A DNA stretch of 54,576 nt from Candidatus Melainabacteria bacterium. GTDB lineage: Bacteria > Cyanobacteriota > Vampirovibrionia > Obscuribacterales > Obscuribacteraceae. The position numbers were made by a program, and so were the translations under genes. This document shows positions 8,306 through 17,665 of the stretch, piece after piece. Position 1 is the first letter of the stretch. Each line of letters begins with the position of its first letter. The stretch is taken from contig JADYYD010000035.1 in assembly GCA_020853845.1 (NCBI GenBank), positions 1 through 54,576 of the forward strand, given 5' to 3'. The notes below the pieces were generated by a model. That model did no database searches, was not told the DNA's origin, and worked only from the letters and a program-made list of their open reading frames with translations.

Positions 8306-9214
8306 TCAGTTGGCTAGACGCCTGAGTATGTCGAGGTTCTCGCGATCCGGGCCTTTCTCGGCAAAACCAGGCACTTCCAGAATCCAGGGCTGATGCCGCA
8401 AAGCCTTGTGCTGCAACATTCTGCGGAAGGCATCCTCACCGATGCAACCCTTGCCGATATTCTCATGGCGATCTTTTCTTGCACCTAGAGGAGTTTTCGA
8501 ATCGTTGGCGTGAATTGCCACCAACCTCGAAAAACCCACCTCTTTCTCGAATTCGGCGATCATCGCCTTCAACCCTTGTTGAGAGCTGACATCATATCCG
8601 GCGGCAAAAAGGTGGCAGGTGTCCAGGCAAACCGCAAGACGTTCATCTCCATTCATCGCATTGATGATTGAGCTGAGGTCGGAAAACCTGTCTCCGATTG
8701 TGGTTCCGGCTCCGGCACAAACCTCCAGCGCCAGTTTCGTTTTACCCTTGTAGCCTTTCAAAACCTGTGTCAAAGATGCGACAACCTTTTTCAACGCCTC
8801 CGGCTTCGGTGTCTGACCGGCAGCACCCGGGTGAAAAATGACAGCCTGAGCGCGAATACGGTCTGCTAAAAAGAGCGTATGGCGAAGCTTGTTTATCGAC
8901 TTCTCTAAATTTGCTGCATCGTTGGATGCAAGATTGACCAGATAATTACCGTGTACGAATACAGGACCAAGCTTCTTTTCGGCTACCTGAGCCACAAATA
9001 GCTCGATATCCTTTTCGAGAGGGGCAGCATCCTGCCACGACTGAGGAGAGCCGAGAAAGATCTGCATGACCTGCGCACCAATCTCCTCGGCTTTCGCAAC
9101 CGAGCCTTTGATGCCGCCGTTGACGTGCCCGCCCAAGAGCAATTTATTGAATTCTTTGGTCGCTTTGAATTCTTTGCTCTCAGTTTTCGACGCCGGTTTC
9201 TTAGCAGCGCTCAC
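8306..9214 (-). CDS. nfo: Deoxyribonuclease IV (AP endonuclease)
   Basis: Endonuclease IV cleaves 5' of abasic sites in base-excision repair, using three zinc ions in a TIM barrel. The 302-residue protein keeps the zinc-ligand motifs in order: FVHGNYLVNLAS, VIFHPGA, LEVCAGAGTT (the Glu of the usual LEN motif), CLDTCHLFAAGYD, AIHANDSKTPLGARKDRHENIGKG, and LEVPG near the end. All metal-binding His, Asp and Glu positions are therefore present. The N-terminal 20 residues are Lys/Ser-rich and not part of the domain. The ATG at 9214 is 6 nt after the stop of the giant TPR gene, so the two are probably co-transcribed. Confidence 0.96.
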   Translation of the reverse strand: MSAAKKPASKTESKEFKATKEFNKLLLGGHVNGGIKGSVAKAEEIGAQVMQIFLGSPQSWQDAAPLEKDIELFVAQVAEKKLGPVFVHGNYLVNLASNDAANLEKSINKLRHTLFLADRIRAQAVIFHPGAAGQTPKPEALKKVVASLTQVLKGYKGKTKLALEVCAGAGTTIGDRFSDLSSIINAMNGDERLAVCLDTCHLFAAGYDVSSQQGLKAMIAEFEKEVGFSRLVAIHANDSKTPLGARKDRHENIGKGCIGEDAFRRMLQHKALRHQPWILEVPGFAEKGPDRENLDILRRLAN

Positions 9215-9220
9215 GTCGTC

Positions 9221-12200
9221 TTATCGCTTGCCGGCAGGCGCCAGCAGTTTGATGCGATCTCTTACAGCAGCAGCACTCTGCCCGCCTGGTGCGGCACGCA
9301 AATAAGCTTGATAGTCCTTGACCGCGTTGGGAATGTTCTTCAGAGCTTCCCAGAGAGTGCCGCGATAGTAGTAGCACTCGACGCATGTCTTGGGATCCAT
9401 TTGCAGGGCGCTGTTGTATTCCGACATCGCTCTGTTCAAGTTGTTAGCAGCCTGATATGCGGTTCCCAGGTTCATATGGGTGGAAGGATCGTTCCACAAT
9501 TTAAGGGCAGCTTCATAGTCGGCGATCGCTCCCGGAAGATCTGGCTTAGCCGCATCGGTCTGCTTCTTGATCGCAGAGTCGATCAAAGGGGCAGCCTTAA
9601 TCTGCTGCGCGCCAGTCAACGTTTGTTTGTATGTCGGGTTATTCGGCGCGAGGCTGATCGCTTTCTTATAAGCTTCAATCGCAAGATCGATATCGTTCTT
9701 CGCCTGATAGCAAGTGCCCATACCGTAGTAGAAGGAATCGCTGTTGGGCAGAAGTGCAATCGCTTCCTTGTACTTAGCGATCGACTCGTCATACTTTTGA
9801 TCTGTCTGCAGTTTTACAGCAGCATCGTAAGCGGCGGCGGCATCGCCTTGAGCTTTGACCTGTCCGCTTGTCTGCAGCTTCACAACATCATTTACGTTTT
9901 TGCCGAGACGAGCGATCCGAGATTGTGCATCGGACACATAAGCACCGCGAGGATCTTTGGCAACGTAATCACGATATTCATTCCAAGCCTGATTACCCTT
10001 GCCGAAGTTCTCGTCCAAGATGCCCATGAAATAAAGGTTTCCAACCTGTCCTTTCGGATCGATGTCGTAGCCTTTCTTGTATGCATCATAAGCTTTTTGG
10101 AACGCGTCAGTAGCTTGATAGCAGGCGGCCAAACTTGTCCACCCGGCAGCATTGTTCGGATACTGTTTCAAACCTTGCTCATACAGAGGAATTGCACCCG
10201 CCGCATCACCAGCAGTCTGTTTCGCATATCCCTGTTGCATAACCGGTCCGACTGCACTTGCCTTAGCAGCAGCCAGAGCATCCGAGTAATTCTTATTCTT
10301 CGGATCCATGCTTGCGGCTTGTTGGAAATATTTGACGGCGTTATCCCAATCTTCTTTTTGTTGATAGATAGCACCAAGTGAATACGGAACTGATGGCTCT
10401 TTCGGCTTCAGTTGTGCGATTTGCTGATAGAGCCCAATGGCGACGTCATAGTTCTTCTGGTTGTACGCATCGGTCGCCTGAGCAATCAACTTCTCTGTTT
10501 CCGCATTCGCTTTCGCTTCCGCTTGCGTTTGCATCGCCACAGTGTCGTTGACGTTCTTGCTTAAAGCTGCAATTCTTGCCGTTGCTTCCTTGATGAACTG
10601 ACCAGCCGGCGCCTCACGCTTGTATTGGTTGTATTTGTCGAACGCAGCTTGACCGCGCTTGAAATTTTCATCAATGACAGCCATGAAATAAAGGCAGTTC
10701 ACTTCGCCCTTCGCATCTGCGGCGTACGCTTTTTTGTAGCAGTTGAACGCGTTGTTGAAATCATCTGCAGCTTGATACGCGCTGCCCATGTTTCTCCACA
10801 GTGGTCCGTTGTTGGGAAGAATTGCCAGAGCTTCTTGATACTTCGCGATTGCTTCCTGATATTTGCCGTCTTGCTGCAACTTAACAGCAGCATCGGCAAT
10901 CGGTGCAACCTTATCGCCCTGCGCGTCGGCAACCGCGTTCAAATACTCTTGATTCTTCGGATTCTTCGGATCGATGGATGCAGCTTGCTTGTATTGAGCC
11001 ATCGCTTCGTCCAGCTTGCCTTGTTTTTGCAAGAACGAACCGTAGACCGCATAGTAGTCGGCGTACTTCGGCTGAGCAGCGATCGCTTTTTGAATTTGCG
11101 CTATCGCATCATCCATCTTGCCCGCATTGCTCAAATTCATAGCTGCCTGATATGCGTCGTCAGCAGATTTTTCTGCAGCAATTTCTGCCTTGCCTTTGAT
11201 CTTCTGCGGCGGCTCGCCCTTGTTCAGTGCAGTAACGCGCTCCTTCGCTTGGGCAACATATTTACCGCCTGGAGCCTGCGCCATATACTTCAAGTATTCG
11301 CCCTGCGCTTGCGGTCCCTTGCCAAAGTGCTCGTCGATAACTGCGATCAAATAAAGATCATCGACTTGACCTTTGGGATCGACTTCGACTGCTTTTTGAT
11401 AAGCATCGCGTGCGCGGGCATAATCTTCCATCGCATAATATGCGCTGGCGATGTTGAACCAGAGAGGCGCATTACCCGGCTGAATCGCCAGGGCTTGCTG
11501 ATATCCGGCGATCGCGCCTGGGTAGTCCTCAGCTTTATGTTTTGCAACGGCATCTGCAATGATCGGATCGACTTTCGCTTTCTTTGCCGAATCCATCGCA
11601 TCGCTATAAGTTTTGTTCTTCGGATCGAGCCCCATAGCTGTGTTGTAATCAGCCATCGCCGCGTCGTACTGCTTCAACATCTGCTGCGCAGCACCCCGGT
11701 TGTAGTAGTAGGCCGCATTTTTGGGATCTTTCTGAATCAAAGCGCCGTACAGTTTCAGAGCATCTTCATACTTTCCTTGCTTATAAGCATCGCCTGCAGC
11801 GCCTTCTGCCTGCGCAACTTGTTTCTCTTGCAATGCCACTGTGCAGCTCTTGTATCCTTCTGCAGCATCAGCATTTTTCGGATCTAACTGCAGAGCTTTT
11901 TGATATGCTTCAATCGCTTCTTGATACTTCTCTGTCTGCTGGTAGCAGATGCCCATGTTCACCCAGGCGTCCGGGTTATTTGGAGCAGAAGAAAGCGCCA
12001 ATTTGAGTTCTTCCAGAGCAGGCGCATAGAGTTTTTTCGTGATCAAATCAGCAGCATTGTTGATGTGCTTATCAGTGGTGGCTTTCTTGATCGCTTCAGG
12101 CAATGCCGCGAGCAATTTCATTGCCGTCGGGTTGTTTCCCTTCGACAATTGAATAGCTTGCTTGTATTCGGCAGTGGCTCCGCCGAAATCTCCGCGGAAT

Positions 12201-12997
12201 TGCAGCGCTTGTCCCAGACCGATGTGGTTATCCGGCGCCAGAGGATCTTTCTTCAAAGCGTCTTCCCAGGCGGCTTGCAATGCATCCAGCGTATCGTTAT
12301 CCGATGGATTGAAGGCGAGCGCTCTTCCGAATGCAGCAACGGCATTCGGAAGATCACCTTTTGCTTGCAGCGCTTGACCGAGTTTTACTTCAATCTCTGC
12401 TGAGTCTCCGGAGCGCGCGGCAGCCTGAAATTCTTTGATTGCATCATCGGTGTTGTCGCGCACGCGATAAACATCACCGAGTTTGATGTGAGTTCTGGCA
12501 TCATCTTTGATTTTGAGCGCTTCAGCATACTCGACTATGGCGCCGATGAAGTCACCGGAGGCTCGTGCCTGGTCAGCCATTTGCACGCGAGTTTTGAAAT
12601 CGCGCGGATCTTTGCCCAGCATTCGAATGATGCCTTCCACGTTTTGCGCCGTGGTGGCATTTGTCTTATTCAGATAGTAAGCCTGGTGAAACTGTTTGAG
12701 AGCTTCATTGGGATTGCTTTTCGCAAGCTGCAATCCATAGTTGTTATGCGCAATCGCCAGGTTCTCTCGTGCCAGTGCGTATGACTTATCCATCTGCAAG
12801 GCAGCTTCGAACTTTTGAATCGCAAGGGCGAAGTTGCCCGCATTGAGCGCTTTCACGCCCTCATTGTTCAAGCCAATCACAGCATTCTGATCGGCAAACG
12901 CACCTGGCGCAGAAGGTCCTATGAATACCGTTGCTGCGATGAAGAGCGAGAGAAATATTCGTTTTGCAACACCACGATCTGAACTAGATGACACCAC
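9221..12997 (-). CDS. Very large secreted TPR-repeat protein (about 1258 residues)
   Basis: The frame opens at a TTG at 13027, but the GTG at 12997 has AAGAGGCGTAGC directly in front (GAGG, 6-nt spacing) and is preferred. A basic head (DRGVAKR) and hydrophobic core (IFLSLFIAATVFIG) form a signal peptide ending near APGAFA. The rest is almost entirely TPR units (about 34 residues, such as WVNMGICYQQTEKYQEAIEAY). They are arranged in larger modules: several blocks repeat the sequence KAYDAYKKGYDIDPKGQV, then LYFMGILDENFGKG, then a loop with PGGKYVAQA-like text. The modular duplication indicates internal expansion of roughly 270-residue units. It is a probable periplasmic or outer-surface scaffold. 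It is followed by nfo 6 nt downstream. Function unknown. Confidence 0.9.
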   Translation of the reverse strand: MVSSSSDRGVAKRIFLSLFIAATVFIGPSAPGAFADQNAVIGLNNEGVKALNAGNFALAIQKFEAALQMDKSYALARENLAIAHNNYGLQLAKSNPNEALKQFHQAYYLNKTNATTAQNVEGIIRMLGKDPRDFKTRVQMADQARASGDFIGAIVEYAEALKIKDDARTHIKLGDVYRVRDNTDDAIKEFQAAARSGDSAEIEVKLGQALQAKGDLPNAVAAFGRALAFNPSDNDTLDALQAAWEDALKKDPLAPDNHIGLGQALQFRGDFGGATAEYKQAIQLSKGNNPTAMKLLAALPEAIKKATTDKHINNAADLITKKLYAPALEELKLALSSAPNNPDAWVNMGICYQQTEKYQEAIEAYQKALQLDPKNADAAEGYKSCTVALQEKQVAQAEGAAGDAYKQGKYEDALKLYGALIQKDPKNAAYYYNRGAAQQMLKQYDAAMADYNTAMGLDPKNKTYSDAMDSAKKAKVDPIIADAVAKHKAEDYPGAIAGYQQALAIQPGNAPLWFNIASAYYAMEDYARARDAYQKAVEVDPKGQVDDLYLIAVIDEHFGKGPQAQGEYLKYMAQAPGGKYVAQAKERVTALNKGEPPQKIKGKAEIAAEKSADDAYQAAMNLSNAGKMDDAIAQIQKAIAAQPKYADYYAVYGSFLQKQGKLDEAMAQYKQAASIDPKNPKNQEYLNAVADAQGDKVAPIADAAVKLQQDGKYQEAIAKYQEALAILPNNGPLWRNMGSAYQAADDFNNAFNCYKKAYAADAKGEVNCLYFMAVIDENFKRGQAAFDKYNQYKREAPAGQFIKEATARIAALSKNVNDTVAMQTQAEAKANAETEKLIAQATDAYNQKNYDVAIGLYQQIAQLKPKEPSVPYSLGAIYQQKEDWDNAVKYFQQAASMDPKNKNYSDALAAAKASAVGPVMQQGYAKQTAGDAAGAIPLYEQGLKQYPNNAAGWTSLAACYQATDAFQKAYDAYKKGYDIDPKGQVGNLYFMGILDENFGKGNQAWNEYRDYVAKDPRGAYVSDAQSRIARLGKNVNDVVKLQTSGQVKAQGDAAAAYDAAVKLQTDQKYDESIAKYKEAIALLPNSDSFYYGMGTCYQAKNDIDLAIEAYKKAISLAPNNPTYKQTLTGAQQIKAAPLIDSAIKKQTDAAKPDLPGAIADYEAALKLWNDPSTHMNLGTAYQAANNLNRAMSEYNSALQMDPKTCVECYYYRGTLWEALKNIPNAVKDYQAYLRAAPGGQSAAAVRDRIKLLAPAGKR

Positions 12998-13115
12998 GCT
13001 ACGCCTCTTGGAAAAAACGCGATTCAAAACTTACGAATACGCTGTAGAACGCCAGCCGGCCGGTTGGACCTTTAGGCTGTCTCAGCATACCAAGAATGGA
13101 TTTTAATTGAATCTA

Positions 13116-13121
13116 TTTATA
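13116..13121 (-). promoter_or_regulatory. Candidate -10 box (TATAAA) for the giant TPR gene
   Basis: Read on the minus strand, TATAAA occurs about 120 nt before the GTG at 12997, inside an AT-rich stretch that is the only promoter-like segment of the 266-nt gap behind hpf. The -35 at the expected distance (TTTCAG) is poor, so confidence is low. Confidence 0.25.
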
Positions 13122-13212
13122 CGGATACGGGATTTTTACTGAAATACTGGCAACCGAACCACTTAAAAACCACCACATTCTTGAAAGCGGAAAGCAAGCT
13201 CAGCGGTTGCCC

Positions 13213-13229
13213 GCGGAAGCCGCTTCCGC
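13213..13229 (-). terminator. Perfect inverted repeat behind hpf, possible terminator
   Basis: GCGGAAG and CTTCCGC (7 bp) flank a 3-nt loop, 35 nt beyond the hpf stop on the minus strand. No run of T follows, so it may be a processing or Rho-associated hairpin rather than an intrinsic terminator. Confidence 0.3.
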
Positions 13230-13263
13230 AATCAATATGCTTCAAGTTCTCAAGCAGACCCGG

Positions 13264-13851
13264 TTATGCCTCGGGTTCAATCAATCCGTAGTTGCCGTCA
13301 CGCCGGTGATAAACAGTATTGACCTGTTGTGTCTCTGAGTTGATGAACATAAAGAAGTCATGTCCGAGCAAATCCATATGCTTGCAAGCTTCTTCAGGCA
13401 GCATCGGCTTCAAAGGGAAGCGCTTTGAGCGAACAATTTTCGGTTTGATATCCTCCAGGGCAATTTCTTTCTGGACGGCGAAATCGTCATCCTCAGATGG
13501 ACTGACGTCAACAGGCGCAGCGTGTTCCCCGCGGTCCTTGCCCTTGCCACCCTTATGCCAATACCTTGTCTTGTATTTACGCAGTTGTCTTTCAATCTTG
13601 TCGGCGACCAAATCAATGGAGGCGTACATATTTTCGGTCGATTCTTCCCCGCGAATCACGGATCCATTAAGACTGATCGTAATTTCGGCCGTCTGGTTAT
13701 GGGCTATCGATGGATTCTTGGCTACGCTGAGAAGGGCTGTAATACTGAGAGCATGATCGAAGTGTTTTTGCGCTCGAGCCAACTTGTCCACCAAATAATC
13801 TTTGAGGGCTGGGGTGAGCTCTATATTGCGCCCGGTTACGGTCACTTGCAT
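13264..13851 (-). CDS. hpf: Ribosome hibernation promoting factor, long form
   Basis: Long-form HPF binds the 30S decoding region and dimerises ribosomes into inactive 100S particles under starvation. The open frame extends to 13899, but the ATG at 13851 has a textbook AAAGGAGGTTTGATC in front and starts directly at the domain (MQVTVTGRNIELTPALKDYL), so it is chosen. The 195-residue protein has the N-terminal S30AE/YfiA fold (about 1-100), a charged linker (SEDDDFAVQ), and the C-terminal dimerisation domain (RSKRFPLKPMLPEEACKHMDLLGH, then FFMFINSETQQVNTVYHRRDGNYGLI). It appears to be a single-gene unit. Confidence 0.95.
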   Translation of the reverse strand: MQVTVTGRNIELTPALKDYLVDKLARAQKHFDHALSITALLSVAKNPSIAHNQTAEITISLNGSVIRGEESTENMYASIDLVADKIERQLRKYKTRYWHKGGKGKDRGEHAAPVDVSPSEDDDFAVQKEIALEDIKPKIVRSKRFPLKPMLPEEACKHMDLLGHDFFMFINSETQQVNTVYHRRDGNYGLIEPEA

Positions 13852-14168
13852 GATCAAACCTCCTTTCAGAGGGGGAACTATAAATGGAAAACCGGCCAAG
13901 AAAGTCGAGTGCCTCCGCGCTCGCTCATCATGCCGGTGATTTCGGAAAAGTTGAGATCGTCAATTGCTAACCAGTTATGAACCTTGGATTGGCCAAAGTC
14001 GATTCGGTCGAATTTCTTACCAGTTTTGTACCCGCGTGCGGCGAATAATCACCACGACGCCAACCTTTAACATCATTTTGATCACTTGAAAGGCATAAGG
14101 CAATCCCTCGACGACTTAGCTTAATCTTGCCGGCGCAAGACTATTGAAAACATCCCCGTTTCGGCAGT
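13852..14168. other. 317-nt gap without a supported gene
   Basis: This is the upstream region of hpf and downstream region of the TIM-barrel gene. It contains the hpf Shine-Dalgarno at its left end. Short frames of 17-55 codons exist on the minus strand, but none has a start codon with a ribosome binding site. One of them ends in a phrase faintly like the N-terminal part of IS6-type transposases (NFSEITGMMSERG), which I regard as chance. No terminator or consensus promoter was recognised. Confidence 0.5.
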
Positions 14169-15665
14169 CTATTTGAGTCCGCTCACTGTATCCAGAGCAA
14201 TTTGAGCGGCATCAAGATAGCTGAGAGGGCGGGAGCCGGGCGCATTGGCAGAAGCCGGACGTTCCGCGAAAGCCGGTTGTCCCAGCCAGCCATTGACCTC
14301 GCCGTCTTTGCGGGCGGTGGCTGTTCCTCTATATGCGCGTGCGTAGTGCTCGATGATATTGGGGGGCAGGCGTTTCAAATTGCTCTGCACTTCAACCAGC
14401 CTGGCGACAACTTCCAGTGCCTCGCGCGGCCACATAGGGCGACGCAGATATTCATTTAAAGCCTCCTCAGAGGCCAGCTCCAATCCTTTGGAATCGACGG
14501 CTTTTACGCGGGAGAGCAGCTTGTAAGCGCCGACTTTGGTCACATCAAGCGGCAAGGATGTGCGCTCGAAGGGCGATCGCTTAGCCAGCACATTGTGACG
14601 GTCCAACTGACGCAGAATAAGTACGTAGAAGTCACCGCGAGAAATTGCCGCAGCCGGATCACCCATTGCCAGAGGCTCGATTACACCGGAGCCGGTCAAC
14701 TCGCGCAGAGCAAAAAGGCGATAACGGGAGTTGACTGGGAAATACTCGAAATATTTCGAGAGACAGACTAGCTGCTCGTCTGTCGGTTGGTGGTTGGGGT
14801 AAAGACTGGCGGAAGTAGCTTCGGCAGCCTTGCAGGCCCGCATGAAATCATGGATGGATTCGGACTTCGTGCCCATGCCGTCGCCGATGACATGCACTTC
14901 CACATCAGGCTTGCCGCTCAACTGGCGGACCATGCGGACAGTGGCAAGAGTGTAGTCATAGGCTGAATACTTCTGCCATTTCGAATTCCAGTACGCCATC
15001 GGCGCAATGATATCCGTATATCTTGCCAGCAAGGGCCAGGGTGTTTTTGCCACTTGCGGCGCGCGATTCAGAGGGCTGTACACGACCGCCATGAGCGGCA
15101 TGGTCGGTCCTACGGCTTCGCGAATGCGCTTCAAATAAGCTTCTACCGCTTTGGCGTCCAAATTTTTCTCGAGGTTGGGAGCAATCGCATCCACGTGTTC
15201 GCCGCGCTCGCTGGTGAATTTGGCGGCCGCTATCATCTTGTCCGCATCAGCCGATGGATTGGCCAGCTCGTGGTATCCCCAGGCAATGACACGGATTTTG
15301 TAGTGATGCGCCGAGTCAATCAAAGCGCTTAATCTTGCCGGTTCGCATAGAGCGGCTGTATTGCTGCGGGAAGTCTGAATAAAGATATTGCGAATCCCGT
15401 GACTGTGCAGCTTCTTGCAATATGCATCAGCATTCTCGACCAGGGGATAATTCCACATATTGACCCAAAGACCAGCTCCGTCAGCCGGTCCTGTCAAATG
15501 GCGGGAGAAATGGCGCGACGAGTGCGCAGGCACTCTGCCTACGGCAACGCTCTCCTGAGACAGCGCCGGCGCGACGGATGATGCAACAGAAAGGCCAGAA
15601 AACACGGCGGTGACTGCAAGTGTTTTCACCTTGCTAGCTAAGGAGTTAGCCATTAAGCCGCTCAT
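14169..15665 (-). CDS. Secreted TIM-barrel glycosidase-like protein with SLH-like C-terminus
   Basis: Of three nearby starts, the ATG at 15665 has TAAGGTGTCC before it and is preferred. A signal peptide (KTLAVTAVFSGLSVASS) is followed by a region resembling GHL/DUF4015-type TIM barrels. It begins LWVNMWNYPLVENADAYCKKL, continues HGIRNIFIQTSRSN, then YKIRVIAWGYHELANP, and has acidic and aromatic strand ends (IAPNLEKNLDA, DIIAPMAYWNSKW). From about residue 320 two segments look like SLH repeats (GDPAAAISRGDFYVLILRQL and a weaker RPMWPREALEVVARLVEV). These could anchor it to peptidoglycan-linked polymer. A polysaccharide hydrolase at the cell surface is the best guess. Catalytic residues were not assigned. 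Confidence 0.7.
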   Translation of the reverse strand: MSGLMANSLASKVKTLAVTAVFSGLSVASSVAPALSQESVAVGRVPAHSSRHFSRHLTGPADGAGLWVNMWNYPLVENADAYCKKLHSHGIRNIFIQTSRSNTAALCEPARLSALIDSAHHYKIRVIAWGYHELANPSADADKMIAAAKFTSERGEHVDAIAPNLEKNLDAKAVEAYLKRIREAVGPTMPLMAVVYSPLNRAPQVAKTPWPLLARYTDIIAPMAYWNSKWQKYSAYDYTLATVRMVRQLSGKPDVEVHVIGDGMGTKSESIHDFMRACKAAEATSASLYPNHQPTDEQLVCLSKYFEYFPVNSRYRLFALRELTGSGVIEPLAMGDPAAAISRGDFYVLILRQLDRHNVLAKRSPFERTSLPLDVTKVGAYKLLSRVKAVDSKGLELASEEALNEYLRRPMWPREALEVVARLVEVQSNLKRLPPNIIEHYARAYRGTATARKDGEVNGWLGQPAFAERPASANAPGSRPLSYLDAAQIALDTVSGLK

Positions 15666-15699
15666 GGACACCTTACTTTCTAGTAAACGGGATTTAACA

Positions 15700-15727
15700 A
15701 TTATAGCTACTTACTACTAAATGTGAA
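15700..15727 (-). promoter_or_regulatory. Sigma70-type promoter for the TIM-barrel gene
   Basis: Read on the minus strand: -35 TTCACA (15722-15727, 5/6 match), a 16-nt spacer, and a perfect TATAAT (15700-15705). Predicted start is near 15693, about 28 nt before the ATG at 15665. This is one of the best promoter matches in the window. Confidence 0.65.
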
Positions 15728-15900
15728 TGCGCTTTTATTATTGAAGCAGAACCGGCTCCTTTGCGCTAGATCGCGCAGCCCGGGCAGTTTTGAGCCTTCG
15801 AGGGAAGAAACTGCGATAATTCTTTTTTTTCAGGCGAGTGTCCTGATAAATATGTCCCATGGATAACCGCTTGTTAAACGCACTGTAAAAAAGGTTGCCA

Positions 15901-17589
15901 ATGAAAATCGCTCTCGGCCAGATCAACACCACAGTCGGCGACATCACAGCAAACATTGAAAAGATGCTGGACTTCGCCAGTCGCGCCAAGAAAGCGAAGG
16001 CGGATTTGATCGTTTTTCCCGAGCTGGCGGTAGCCGGATACCCGCCCCTGGACTTATTGCTCAAGGACAGCTTCATTCAAGCCAATCTTGAAGGCGTCCA
16101 CAAGCTGAAAGACAGCCTTGAAATACCGGCAATTGTCGGATTTGTCGATATCAATCACGGCAAGGGCAAACATCTCTACAATGCCTGCGCGTTTCTCGAG
16201 GACGGCGCCATTAAGGCCGTGCAGCACAAGACACTTTTGCCTACATATGATGTATTCGATGAAGACAGGTATTTTCAGCCCGCTTCACAGCACACGCCGA
16301 TCCTTTTCAGAGATATCAATATCGGCTTGTCCATCTGCGAGGACATCTGGACTCGCGGCGACATTCTGGAAAAACTCTCCTATCAAATAGATCCGCTTCA
16401 GATTCTCAGCGAAAAGAAACCGGAACTTCTGATCAATATCTCGGCCTCGCCTTTTGCGGTCGGCAAAGAGCATATTCGCCAGGAGCTGGTCAAAGAGCAG
16501 ACGCGGCGCCATAAGTTGCCGATGGTTTACGTCAACAGCGTGGGCGGAAACGACCAGTTGATTTTCGATGGTCGCTCGTTCGTTATGAATGAGAAGGGCG
16601 AGCTGGTCGCATTGGCGAAGGCTTTCGAAGAAGATTTGATTTTCGTGGATGTCGACTCACGCAAAGAAACAGGGGTAAAACTGCAAGGGACGATCGAAGA
16701 ATTTTCCTCAGACAGAACCGTAAACACGCTTGCCGCGCTGGTTCTGGGCACGCGCGATTACATGCGCAAATGCGGTTTTCAAAAAGCCGTGATCGGTCTT
16801 TCAGGAGGCATCGATTCAGCCGTCACGGCCGCCATCGCCGTCAAAGCCGTGGGCAAGGAAAACGTGATGGGAATAGCGATGCCGTCCCCATTCTCGTCTC
16901 AGCATTCTATCGACGATGCGCGAGAGCTTGCCGAAAGTCTGGGCATCGAGTTTCACATCATCCCCATCGAACCGGCGATGAACGCATACGACACCATGCT
17001 GGCAGGTTTGTTTCAAGGGCGCGGAAGAGATGTCACCGAAGAGAACATTCAAGCTCGCATCAGAGGCGCAATACTGATGGCCGCTTCCAACAAGATGGGT
17101 CATCTTGTATTGGCCACCGGCAACAAATCAGAATTGGCGGTCGGTTACTGCACCTTATATGGTGACATGTGCGGAGGTCTTGCTGTAATCTCCGATTTGC
17201 CTAAGATGATGGTCTATGATGTCGCCCGCTACATCAACGAAGAAGCTGGAAAGCCCGTGATTCCGGTTAGCACGATAGACAAGCCACCGTCCGCCGAGCT
17301 GCGACCAAATCAACTCGATCAGGACAGTTTGCCACCATATGTGATACTGGATGGAATTCTGCACGCTTATGTGGAACAGCGACGCAAACCAGATGAAATT
17401 ATCCGGCTGGGGTATCGCCCCGAGGTGGTGCAAGACGTCATCAACCGGATCGACCGCAACGAATATAAGCGAAAACAAGCCGCACCCGGGCTCAAAGTTT
17501 CCTCCCGAGCCTTCGGCATGGGCTGGAGAATGCCGATTGCCCAGAGATTCCGGGAAAAGGCGACTGTTCAAGCCGGCGGAACACATTGA
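15901..17589 (+). CDS. nadE: Glutamine-dependent NAD+ synthetase
   Basis: NadE amidates nicotinic acid adenine dinucleotide to NAD+, taking ammonia from glutamine. The 562-residue protein is the long two-domain form. The N-terminal nitrilase-type amidase has Glu in FPELAVAGYPP, Lys in KTLLPTYDVFDE and Cys in SICEDIW. The C-terminal synthetase domain has the P-loop LSGGIDSAVTAA, plus LATGNKSELAVGYCTLYGDMCGG and the TIDKPPSAELRPNQ segment. The frame extends to a TTG at 15895, but the ATG at 15901 with AAAAGGTTGCCA before it starts at the conserved MKIALGQINTTVGD. It is divergent from the TIM-barrel gene. Confidence 0.96.
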   Translation: MKIALGQINTTVGDITANIEKMLDFASRAKKAKADLIVFPELAVAGYPPLDLLLKDSFIQANLEGVHKLKDSLEIPAIVGFVDINHGKGKHLYNACAFLEDGAIKAVQHKTLLPTYDVFDEDRYFQPASQHTPILFRDINIGLSICEDIWTRGDILEKLSYQIDPLQILSEKKPELLINISASPFAVGKEHIRQELVKEQTRRHKLPMVYVNSVGGNDQLIFDGRSFVMNEKGELVALAKAFEEDLIFVDVDSRKETGVKLQGTIEEFSSDRTVNTLAALVLGTRDYMRKCGFQKAVIGLSGGIDSAVTAAIAVKAVGKENVMGIAMPSPFSSQHSIDDARELAESLGIEFHIIPIEPAMNAYDTMLAGLFQGRGRDVTEENIQARIRGAILMAASNKMGHLVLATGNKSELAVGYCTLYGDMCGGLAVISDLPKMMVYDVARYINEEAGKPVIPVSTIDKPPSAELRPNQLDQDSLPPYVILDGILHAYVEQRRKPDEIIRLGYRPEVVQDVINRIDRNEYKRKQAAPGLKVSSRAFGMGWRMPIAQRFREKATVQAGGTH

Positions 17590-17665
17590 GCGGACCGCCC
17601 TAAAATCGGTGCTATGCTGGTAGCGAACCTGTGACTACGCTTTTCTGGACTGCCTGGAGGTCCAA

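Noticed and set aside
9125-11887. Plus-strand frames of 418 and 420 codons opposite the giant TPR gene
   Set aside because: They are antisense shadows of the repetitive minus-strand reading frame, lack ribosome binding sites and show no domain.
9221-12997. CRISPR-like regular repeats
   Set aside because: The periodicity is the TPR coding repeat; units diverge in sequence and there are no constant repeats with variable spacers.
13852-14168. Possible IS6 transposase remnant in the gap before hpf
   Set aside because: Only about 12 residues resemble the family, with no inverted repeats or further transposase motifs.
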